Shown here: positions 39,376-48,793 of the stretch, in pieces
How positions within the stretch are numbered: position 1 is the stretch's first letter
Layout: each line of letters begins with the position of its first letter
Assembly: GCA_963082875.1 (NCBI GenBank)
Contig: OY720103.1
Span: 8,990,001 to 9,054,000 of the forward strand
Reading direction: 5' to 3'
Length of the DNA: 64,000 nt
DNA from: Corella eumyota
Lineage: Eukaryota; Chordata; Ascidiacea; Phlebobranchia; Corellidae
Program-made: the position numbers and the translations under genes
The notes under the pieces: generated by a model
Seen by the model: only the letters and a program-made list of their open reading frames with translations
Told to the model about the DNA's origin: nothing
Database searches by the model: none

Positions 39376-39975
39376 GAATGCAAAAAAATGTATCAAGCAC
39401 CATGTCTGGTCCCTTTATCACGTGCAATTTATCGTGACCAGTTCGTGCTTTCCTACTAGAGCCATACTGGGTTATATTAAATGTAATTATTTTTTGTAGA
39501 TGTTATGTTTACACTGTAACTACCATCGACAGGGATATAATTGATTGTCTTTATATTATAAATAAAATGTGTCGTAACTTTCTTTTTTTCCCTCGAACAA
39601 TTTCGTTTTGTTATTTTGTCACTTCTTTATCTTATTTTTTTTGGTGTGTATTTCCTCATAACGTATTTTATTCTTTTGTAATTATTATTAATTTCATTTA
39701 TACTGGGTTTGGTAACCATGCCATAACATACTTTAAATCTTTATATTAATATTTGTGGCATGTTTTAAACCATTAAATTGATTTTGTCATTTTTTCCCGT
39801 CGCATTAATGTAATATTTATTATGTATCTTAAAATTCACTGTCATTAATGCGCGAAAAACCAATAAGTGAGTGAATAGGTAAAAAATTAATTTTTTTTTT
39901 ACAGTCACAAAATTGCATAGTTGTAGAGATCTTTAAAGAAAAAACAATTTTTTTTGTAATCCATCCCACTGTCAT
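39376..39975. other. Unassigned A+T-rich spacer
   Basis: I see nothing recognisable here. Short open frames at 39,317-39,499 and 39,567-39,749 are low-complexity and lack motifs, so they are not called as genes. Confidence 0.55.
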
Positions 39976-40242
39976 TTAAACTAATTCAAATTTTTTTTTA
40001 GTGTAGACTACATTTTTAAAACATACCAAAAATTGTATTTAGAAATTTAAAGCAATAATGTAAAATACTTCTAACTAGTGTTCTCTTTTAACTAGTATCT
40101 TTACATATTTTTGGAGTGTTGAGCATAAATAATCTACTTAACAATTTGCTTAAAAAATCTTGTTTAAACTAACACAAAAGGTTTTTTTTGTGTAGACTAC
40201 ATTTTTAAAACATAACAAAAATTGTATTTAGAAATTTATAAA
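39976..40242 (+). repeat. Two dispersed-type direct repeats, about 190 bp apart
   Basis: The 80-bp units at 39,976-40,053 and 40,163-40,242 share tttaaactaa, then gtgtagactacattttt, then aaaacata and aaaaattgtatttagaaattta with few changes. A third, shorter relative is at about 40,497-40,535 (tagttcaaaaaag, then tgtagac). They could be a degraded tandem repeat or the remains of a non-autonomous element. Confidence 0.6.
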
Positions 40243-40453
40243 ACCTGTTTTTATAGTGTAACATTCTGGCATGTGTGTTTAGTATAATTGTTTGTGAACG
40301 ATACTATAATACATAATTAAAAAATACGTGTGTATGTCATTAAGTATTTTAGTATTACATGAGTTAAACAAGTAAATTAAAGAATCAATATGTCCTGTTT
40401 TTCACATTGGGTGAAATTATTGTTTTATAAAAATGCATAAAAAAGAGAACACT
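40077..40453. mobile_element. Candidate non-autonomous DNA element (MITE) with terminal inverted repeats
   Basis: The sequence agtgttctctttt at 40,077-40,089 is perfectly inverted at 40,441-40,453 (aaaagagaacact). Imperfect pairing continues outward: aatacttctaact on the left against the complement of ggttaaaacttatt on the right. The enclosed 377 bp are noncoding and include one copy of the gtgtagactac repeat. No clear target-site duplication was found, so the element call is tentative. Confidence 0.35.
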
Positions 40454-40545
40454 GGTTAAAACTTATTAGTTATTTTATGAAGTCTTTTCCACTGTATTTA
40501 AATCTAGTTCAAAAAAGTTTTTTTTATGTAGACTGTAGAATCAAT

Positions 40546-41078
40546 TGTAATAAGCCTATTACAATCAATTCTAAGTACAAGCTAGTTCAATGTCATTGAC
40601 CGGACACATACAACAATTATTCTTGTTACAACGAGCGTCAACTTTAAACAATGTACACTAAAATCGCCTTTAACGAGAATTAGCCACGTAACCTGTACGT
40701 AGAAGGCCAGCGGCTTTACAACGAACGAACTTTTATTACCTCTCGGTTTTGCTATAAATACTGGAACAATTTAAACATTCTTCACCAATCTACCGATAGT
40801 TGGTTAGCGTTACATCGTCGGGCCAATCTAGCGATAGTTGGCCACCGTCGCATCTCGCAATAACTGGACCTACAAACCGTACTGTAACGTAACTTTTAAT
40901 CAAACTGTGTAAGTGTTTCGTTGTATTACAATAAAAGTATTACTGTTACCGTCTTGTCGTTTATAAATAAAACTTAAACAAATTACCAAACCAGATAATC
41001 ATAACAAATGAAGTCGGTGAACGGAGTCAAGTCAAATTAAACCAAAATAACTATAACAATAAATCTAGTAACTCTACA
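40546..41078 (+). mobile_element. LTR of an LTR retrotransposon (fossil)
   Basis: The segment starts TGTAATA and ends CTCTACA, with the TG...CA termini expected of an LTR. It has a TATA-like tataaata at 40,753-40,760 and polyadenylation signals aataaa at 40,930 and 40,967. It also carries an internal 37-39-bp tandem repeat (40,784-40,859). A primer-binding-site-like sequence follows directly. Only one LTR is in the window and no gag or pol remains follow, so the element is broken and mostly lost. Family is likely Ty3/gypsy or BEL; age cannot be judged without a second LTR. Confidence 0.6.
40784..40859 (+). repeat. Tandem repeat inside the LTR
   Basis: Two units of 37-39 bp share ccaatcta(c/g)cgatagttgg followed by a c(g)tcgcatc-like end. 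They sit just downstream of the TATA-like box, so they would lie in the transcribed part of the LTR. Confidence 0.7.
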
Positions 41079-41100
41079 AATGGTGACCTCCCGACGTGAT
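41079..41100 (+). other. Primer-binding-site-like sequence after the LTR
   Basis: The sequence aatggtgacctcccgacgtg follows the LTR end directly. TGGTGACC followed by a CGACGTG stretch is the common look of the primer-binding region in arthropod Ty3/gypsy and BEL elements. Identity of the primer tRNA was not determined. Confidence 0.5.
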
Positions 41101-41176
41101 TAAAGGTTGATAATATAGTTGTAGAGTTCTATAATTAACCTCGAATACGCAAACCTTTTGTCCGATACTTCAAATC

Positions 41177-41190
41177 TTTTTTTTTTTTTT
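41177..41190 (-). other. Poly(A) tail of the LINE
   Basis: A run of 14 T on the plus strand marks the 3' end of the minus-strand LINE. It lies only about 75 bp from the LTR leader, so the LINE may have inserted into, or been joined to, the body of the LTR element. Confidence 0.6.
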
Positions 41191-41331
41191 AACCTTTCGA
41201 ATTTCGATTTAAAATAAGATACCTTTATAAAAGTGTTAAATAATTAGTTTGCCATGCGCGCACAAAAAAATATAACTTGCAACTGCCTAGGGCTATAACG
41301 CCATTTTAACAAAGCGCAGCAAATAAACGTT

Positions 41332-42058
41332 TTATAGCGCAATAATAAAACAAACCCCAAAACCTATATTCTGTACCTTGATAGCCAAAATGCTTCCTTT
41401 TTTTGCAACTTTGGCTTGCTCCCGATCGGAGATCCCCATGGAGCTCAAGGTCAAGTTGTTGCCCTGAGCGTAACTACCGAGCAACCCAATTATAAATGAG
41501 TGAAATTTGACTGGCTGTCCGGTAGCCATGGAGATGTTGCGCACAAGGTTAGAATATTTGTCGTGCTTCCGGTCGTTAGCTGCGGCAAGGGCATTGGATC
41601 CGTTGTCAAATGGGCAGGCAAAGTCAACGAAAACAATTCCGCCCCTTCCCTTTAATACCAGATCGAGACAGAGATTGCTGCCAGAGACCGCCGCGTGCTC
41701 CTCACAGACAGCGTCCATCAAAATTTTGGAGAACCTTTCAGCTGGTATGTGGCGTAGTACCTACCTTATGATGAAGTCATGCCTTTCTCGTATAGCGGGC
41801 ATGACTGGTTTACAATTGTTAAGTACATGAGGGAGGGTCTTCTCCCCCCGTCCACAGCGGAAGCATTTGATTCCCTCAGGTGGTTTGTGAAACCGATCTC
41901 GCACTTTTTTAACAGGAAGAAGGTTTTGGCGAGCTTTGATGGCGAATGAATACACATGAGTTGGAAGTAGTGCCGGATTTTTAACCCAGTGGTTCGAGTA
42001 AAAGTATGCCGAGTGGACGGTTACGGTCTTTCCAGCATCAGAAAGGGCCGCCCACTGC
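41332..42058 (-). pseudogene. LINE C-terminal zinc knuckle and restriction-like endonuclease
   Basis: Reading down the minus strand from about 42,058, the frame encodes QWAALSDAGKTVTVHSAYF, then ALLPTHVYSFAIKARQNLLP, as in the linker before the knuckle. The knuckle follows: C-x2-C-x8-H-x4-C, with cysteines at 41,865, 41,856 and 41,814 and the histidine at 41,829. IRERHDFII comes next. The endonuclease has CLDLVLKG (aspartate at 41,664), IVFVDFACPF (aspartate at 41,625) and RKHDKY (41,571-41,554), matching the PD...D...K-x-x-KY pattern. One in-frame TAG (41,761-41,763) separates knuckle and endonuclease, and a TAA lies just upstream of QWAAL. In the intact family this nuclease nicks the target DNA to prime reverse transcription. 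Confidence 0.7.
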
Positions 42059-42421
42059 TTTTAAGTATTTTTCTATTTTTGTTTGTTAACTTTGACCCTT
42101 TCACCTTAACGCAAAGCTGGCCGTCGGCGGAGACAAGAAATCTAGTGCGAAGCCTGGGCGAGGCCTTGCGACCATATGCAAACAAGCCGCGACCCATGCC
42201 CGCACCAGACTCGTCAGATCTACCGCAAACAGGCCCCCCACTCAGGAAAGAGGCACACTGCTCTAGGTTCACATCCGCAGAAAGCAATTCCACCTGCAGG
42301 ATCGGGCGAGGTCAGCATTTTAAAGGCCTGCGTGGTGGCCATAATGTCGCCATCAGTTACGATTGATGTTATACCCAAACCCCCGCATCTCATTGCTGTA
42401 TAAAAAATTCCGCCCGCTTTG
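42059..42421 (-). other. Degraded LINE upstream region up to the satellite junction
   Basis: The base composition here is G+C-richer, like the LINE coding part and unlike the surrounding DNA. The overlapping frames on both strands (41,989-42,366 plus and 42,021-42,293 minus) show no reverse transcriptase motif I can recognise. I take it to be decayed LINE sequence. It is cut at 42,421, where satellite B starts without any transition. Confidence 0.45.
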
Positions 42422-42439
42422 CAGGTGTAAACTTTGTAT

Positions 42440-42456
42440 TTTCGTAATATACGCTA
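42440..42456 (+). promoter_or_regulatory. CENP-B-box-like 17-mer in satellite B
   Basis: The sequence tttcgtaatatacgcta in the first monomer fits NTTCGNNNNANNCGGGN at seven of nine fixed positions: TTCG, A and CG match, while the last two G are C and T. It recurs in most full monomers. Monomers with tttgtaat lose one more fixed base, and those with ttcgcaat keep all seven. Function is unproven. Confidence 0.35.
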
Positions 42457-42461
42457 TAGAA

Positions 42462-42471
42462 GTGACGTCAC
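42462..42471. promoter_or_regulatory. CRE-like palindrome gtgacgtcac (first of about 115)
   Basis: Each full satellite B monomer contains the perfect 8-bp palindrome tgacgtca, usually within the 10-bp palindrome gtgacgtcac, about 40 bp after the monomer start. This is the consensus cAMP-response element bound by CREB/ATF-type bZIP proteins. The one altered copy I noticed reads tgatgtca at 45,792. The eight short monomers lack the site. That the sites are bound is inference. Confidence 0.6.
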
Positions 42472-44318
42472 AAATCGGGGGTTTTGACAACTTACCTATC
42501 ATGTCGCTCCAATTCTTTTTTTATATTTTGTGGAGGACAACGTACCCAACCACGGCATATCTTCAAAAAAGTAAACAAAATATTAGAAAGTGGTTAAATA
42601 CAGGTGTAAACTTTGTATTTTTGTAATATACGCTATAGAAGTTGACGTCACAAATCGGGGGTTTTGACAACTTACCTATCATGTCGCTCCAATTTATTTT
42701 TGATATTTTGTGGGGGACAACGTACCCAACCACGACATACCTTCAAAAAAGTGAACAAAATATTAGAAAGTGGTCAAGTACAGGTGTAAACTTTGTATTT
42801 TCGCAATATACGCTATAGAAGTGACGTCACAAATCGGGGGTTTTGACAACTTACCTATCATGTCGCTCCAATTTATTTTTGATATTTTGTGGGGGACAAC
42901 GTACCCAACCACGACATACCTTCAAAAAAGTGAACAAAATATTAGAAAGTGGTCAAATACAGGTGTAAACTTTGTATTTTCGTAATATACGCTATAGAAG
43001 TGACGTCACAAATCGGGGGTTTTGACAACTTACCTATCATGTCGCTCCAATTCTTTTTTTATATTTTGTGGAGGACAACGTACCCAACCACGACATACCT
43101 TCAAAAAAGTGAACAAAATATTAGAAAGTGGTCAAATACAGGTGTAAACTTTGTATTTTCGCAATATACGCTATAGAAGTGACGTCACAAATCGGGGGTT
43201 TTGACAACTTACCTATCATGTCGCTCCAATTTATTTTTGATATTTTGTGGGGGACAACGTACCCAACCACGACATACCTTCAAAAAAGTGAAAAAAATAT
43301 TAGAAAGTGGTCAAATACAGGTGTAAACTTTGTATTTTCGTAATATACGCTATAGAAGTGACGTCACAAATCGGGGGTTTTGACAACTTACCTATCATGT
43401 CGCTCCAATTTATTTTTGATATTTTGTGGGGGACAACGTACCCAACCACGACATACCTTCAAAAAAGTGAACAAAATATTAGAAAATTGTGAAATACAGG
43501 TGTAAACTTCCAATTTATTTTTGATATTTTGTGGAGGACAACGTACCCAACCACGACATACATTCAAAAAAGTGAACAAAATAATAAAAAGTGGTCAAAT
43601 ACAGGTGTAAACTTTGTATTTTCGTAATATACGCTATAGAAGTGACGTCACAAATCGGGGGTTTTGACAACTTACCTATCATGTCGCTCCAATTCTTTTT
43701 TTATATTTTGTGGAGGACAACGTACCCAACCACGGCATATCTTCAAAAAAGTAAACAAAATATTAGAAAGTGGTTAAATACAGGTGTAAACTTTGTATTT
43801 TTGTAATATACGCTATAGAAGTTGACGTCACAAATCGGGGGTTTTGACAACTTACCTATCATGTCGCTCCAATTTATTTTTGATATTTTGTGGGGGACAA
43901 CGTACCCAACCACGACATACCTTCAAAAAAGTGAACAAAATATTAGAAAGTGGTCAAATACAGGTGTAAACTTTGTATTTTCGCAATATACGCTATAGAA
44001 GTGACGTCACAAATCGGGGGTTTTGACAACTTACCTATCATGTCGCTCCAATTTATTTTTGATATTTTGTGGGGGACAACGTACCCAACCACGACATACC
44101 TTCAAAAAAGTGAACAAAATACTAGAAAGTGGTCAAATACAGGTGTAAACTTTGTATTTTCGTAATATACGCTATAGAAGTGACGTCACAAATCGGGGGT
44201 TTTGACAACTTACCTATCATGTCGCTCCAATTCTTTTTTTATATTTTGTGGAGGACAACGAACCCAACCACGACATATCTTCAAAAAAGTAAACAAAGTA
44301 TTAGATAGTGGTTAAATA

Positions 44319-46646
44319 CAGGTGTAAACTTTGTATTTTTGTAATATACTCTATAGAAGTGACGTCACAAATCGGGGGTTTTGACAACTTACCTATCATG
44401 TCGCTCCAATTTATTTTTGATATTTTGTGGGGGACAACGTACCCAACCACGACATACCTTCAAAAAAGTGAAAAAAATATTAGAAAGTGGTCAAATACAG
44501 GTGTAAACTTTGTATTTTCGTAATATACGCTATAGAAGTGACGTCACAAATCGGGGGTTTTGACAACTTACCTATCATGTCGCTCCAATTTATTTTTGAT
44601 ATTTTGTGGAGAACAACGTACCCAACCACGACATACCTTCAAAAAAGTGAACAAAATATTAGAAAATAGTGAAATTCAGGTGTAAACTTTGTATTTTCGT
44701 AATATACGCTATAGAAGTGACGTCACAAATCGGGGGTTTTGACAACTTACCTATCCTGTCGCTCCAATTCTTTTTTTATATTTTGTGGAGGACAACGTAC
44801 CCAACCACGACATGTTTTCAAAAAAGTAAACAAAATATTAGATAGTGGTTAAATACAGGTGTAAACTTTGTATTTTTGTAATATACGCTATAGAAGTGAC
44901 GTCACAAATCGGGGGTTTTGACAACTTACCTATCATGTCGCTCCAATTTATTTTTGATATTTTGTGGGGGACAACGTACCCAACCACGACATACCTTCAA
45001 AAAAGTGAACAAAATATTAGAAAGTGGTCAAATACAGGTGTAAACTTTGTATTTTTGTAATATACGTTATAGAAGTGACGTCACAAATCGGGGGTTTTGA
45101 CAACTTACCTATCATGTCGCTCCAATTTATTTTTGATATTTTGTGGAGAACAACGTACCCAACCAAGACATACCTTCAAAAAAGTGAACAATATATTAGA
45201 AAATAGTGAAATACAGGTGTAAACTTTCTATTTTCGTAATATACGCTATAGAAGTGACGTCACAAATCGGGGGTTTTGACAACTTACCTATCCTGTCGCT
45301 CCAATTCTTTTTTTATATTTTGTGGAGGACAACGTACCCAACCACGACATGTCTTCAAAAAAGTAAACAAAATATTAGATAGTGGTTAAATACAGGTGTA
45401 AACTTTGTATTTTTGTAATATACGCTATAGAAGTGACGTCACAAATCGGGGGTTTTTACAACTTACCTATCATGTCGCTCCAATTTATTTTTGATATTTT
45501 GTGGGGGACAACGTACCCAACCACGACATACCTTCAAAAAAGTGAAAAAAATATTAGAAAGTGGTCAAATACAGGTGTAAACTTTGTATTTTCGTAATAT
45601 ACGCTATAGAAGTGACGTCACAAATCGGGGGTTTTGACAACTTACCTATCATGTCGCTCCAATTTATTTTTGATATTTTGTGGAGAACAACGTACCCAAC
45701 CACGACATACCTTCAAAAAAGTGAACAAAATATTAGAAAATAGTGAAATTCAGGTGTAAACTTTGTATTTTCGTAATATACGCTATAGAAGTGATGTCAC
45801 AAATCGGGGGTTTTGACAACTTACCTATCCTGTCGCTCCAATTCTTTTTTTATATTTTGTGGAGGACAACGTACCCAACCACGACATGTTTTCAAAAAAG
45901 TAAACAAAATATTAGATAGTGGTTAAATACAGGTGTAAACTTTGTATTTTTGTAATATACGCTATAGAAGTGACGTCACAAATCGGGGGTTTTGACAACT
46001 TACCTATCATGTCGCTCCAATTTATTTTTGATAATTTGTGGGGGACAACGTACCCAACCACGACATACCTTCAAAAAAGTGAACAAAATATTAGAAAGTG
46101 GTCAAATACAGGTGTAAACTTTGTATTTTTGTAATATACGTTATAGAAGTGACGTCACAAATCGGGGCTTTTGACAACTTACCTATCATGTCGCTCCAAT
46201 TTATTTTTGATATTTTGTGGGGGACAACGTACCCAACCACGACATACTTTCAAAAAAGTGAACACAATATTAGAAAGTGGTCAAATACAGGTGTAAACTT
46301 TGTATTTTCGTAATATACGTTATAGAAGTGACGTCACGAATCGGGGGTTTTGACAACTTACCTATCATGTCGCTCCAATTTATTTTTGATATTTTGTGGA
46401 GAACAACGTACCCAACCACGACATACCTTCAAAAAAGTGAACAAAATATTAGAAAATAGTGAAATACAGGTGTAAACTTTCTATTTTCGTAATATACGCT
46501 ATAGAAGTGACGTCACAAATCGGGGGTTTTGACAACTTACCTATCCTGTCGCTCCAATTCTTTTTTTATATTTTGTGGAGGACAACGTACCCAACCACGA
46601 CATGTCTTCAAAAAAGTAAACAAAATATTAGATAGTGGTTAAATAC
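44319..46646 (+). repeat. Satellite B trimeric higher-order unit (537 bp)
   Basis: Three-monomer units recur here. The rare tcctgtcg variant, coupled to a gacatgt(t/c)ttc end, occurs at 44,754, 45,291 and 45,828 (537-bp steps) and again at 46,544 (716 bp, one extra monomer). Each such monomer follows one that ends gaaaatagtgaaat. Confidence 0.75.
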
Positions 46647-48793
46647 AGGTGTAAACTTTGTATTTTTGTAATATACGCTATAGAAGTGACGTCACAAATC
46701 GGGGGTTTTGACAACTTACCTATCATGTCGCTCCAATTTATTTTTGATATTTTGTGGGGGACAACGTACCCAACCACGACATACCTTCAAAAAAGTGAAC
46801 AAACTATTAGAAAGTGGTCAAATACAGGTGTAAACTTTGTATTTTCGTAATATACGTTATAGAAGTGACGTCACAAATCGGGGGTTTTGACAACTTACCT
46901 ATCATGTCGCTCCAATTTATTTTTGATATTTTGTGGAGGACAACGTACCCAACCACAACATACCTTCAAAAAAGTGAACAAAATATTAGAAAGTGGTCAA
47001 ATACAGGTGTAAACTTTGTATTTTCGTAATATACGTTATAGAAGTGACGTCACAAATCGGGGGTTTTGACAACTTACCTATCATGTCGCTCCAATTTATT
47101 TTTGATATTTTGTGGAGGACAACGTACCCAACCACGACATACCTTCAAAAAAGTGAACAAAATATTAGAAAATTGTGAAATACAGGTGTAAACTTTGTAT
47201 TTTCGTAATATACGCTATAGAAGTGACGTCACAAATCGGGGGTTTTGACAAATTACCTATCATGTCGCTCCAATTCTTTTTTTATATTTTGTGGAGGACA
47301 ACGTACCCAACCACGACATATCTTCAAAAAAGTAAACAAAATATTAGATAGTGGTTAAATACAGGTGTAAACTTTGTATTTTTGTAATATACGCTATAGA
47401 AGTGACGTCACAAATCGGGGGTTTTGACAACTTACCTATCATGTCGCTCCAATTTATTTTTGATATTTTGTGGGGGACAACGTACCCAACCACGACATAC
47501 CTTCAAAAAAGTGAACAAAATATTAGAAAGTGGTCAAATACAGGTGTAAACTTTGTATTTTCGCAATATACGCTATAGAAGTGACGTCACAAATCGGGGG
47601 TTTTGACAACTTACCTATCATGTCGCTCCAATTTATTTTTGATATTTTGTGAAGGACAACGTACCCAACCACGACATACCTTCAAAAAAGTGAACAAAAT
47701 ATTAGAAAGTGGTCAAATACAGGTGTAAACTTTGTATTTTCGTAATATACGCTATAGAAGTGACGTCACAAATCGGGGGTTTTGACAACTTACCTATCAT
47801 GTCGCTCCAATTCTTTTTTTATATTTTGTGGAGGACAACGTACCCAACCACGACATACCTTCAAAAAAGTGAACAAAATATTAGAAAATTGTGAAATACA
47901 GGTGTAAACTTTGTATTTTCTTAATATACGCTATAGAAGTGACGTCACAAATCGGGGGTTTTGACAACTTACCTATCATGTCGCTCCAATTTATTTTTGA
48001 TATTTTGTGGAGGACAACGTACCCAACCACGACATACCTTCAAAAAAGTAAACAAAATATTAGATAGTGGTTAAATACAGGTGTAAACTTTGTATTTTTG
48101 TAATATACGCTATAGAAGTGACGTCACAAATCGGGGGTTTTGACAACTTACCTATCATGTCGCTCCAATTTATTTTTGATATTTTGTGGGGGACAACGTA
48201 CCCAACCACGACATACCTTCAAAAAAGTGAACAAAATATTACAAAGTGGTCAAATACAGGTGTAAACTTTGTATTTGCGTAATATACGCTATAGAAGTGA
48301 CGTCACAAATCGGGGGTTTTGACAACTTACCTATCATGTCGCTCCAAATTATTTTTGATATTTTGTGGAGAACAACGTACCCAACCACGACATACCTTCA
48401 AAAAAGTGAACAAAATATTAGAAAATAGTGAAATACAGGTGTAAACTTTGTATTTTCGTAATATACGCTATAGAAGTGACGTCACAAATCGGGGGTTTTG
48501 ACAACTTACCTATCATGTCGCTCCAATTTAATTTTGATATTTTGTGGGGGACAACGTACCCAACCACGACATACCTTCAAAAAAGTGAACAAAATATTAG
48601 AAAGTGGTCAAATACAGCTGTAAACTTTGTATTTTCGTAATATACGCTATAGAAGTGACGTCACAAATCGGGGGTTTTGACAACTTACATATCATGTCGC
48701 TCCAATTTATTTTTGATAATTTGTGGGGAACAACGTACCAAACCACGACATACCTTCAAAAAAGTGAACAAAATATTAGAAAATTGTGAAATA

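Larger units (their letters stand above)
41177..42400 (-). mobile_element. 5'-truncated R2-group LINE
   Basis: Minus-strand remains of a non-LTR retrotransposon. The order on that strand is a degraded region, a CCHC zinc knuckle, a restriction-like endonuclease, a stop at 41,332, a 3' untranslated region of about 150 bp and a 14-nt poly(A) (read as T at 41,177-41,190). Knuckle plus restriction-like endonuclease downstream of the reverse transcriptase is the layout of the R2, R4/Dong and NeSL groups. The reverse transcriptase itself is absent: the element stops close to the satellite B boundary at 42,422. The 5' end given is approximate. Confidence 0.7.

Noticed and set aside
35906-39470. cagaatgg (35,906) and ccatactg (39,463) as the terminal inverted repeats of the hAT element
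   Set aside because: The match is only 7 of 8 bases, pairing does not extend inward, and the 8-bp flanks differ.
39317-39749. Two plus-strand frames of 60 residues
   Set aside because: They are short, low-complexity and motif-free in A+T-rich spacer.
41507-41830. Plus-strand 107-residue frame
   Set aside because: It is the antisense shadow of the LINE endonuclease frame.
41989-42366. Plus-strand 125-residue frame
   Set aside because: It lies opposite the LINE, whose minus-strand frame explains the open length and the G+C-richer composition; no domain is visible in the plus frame.
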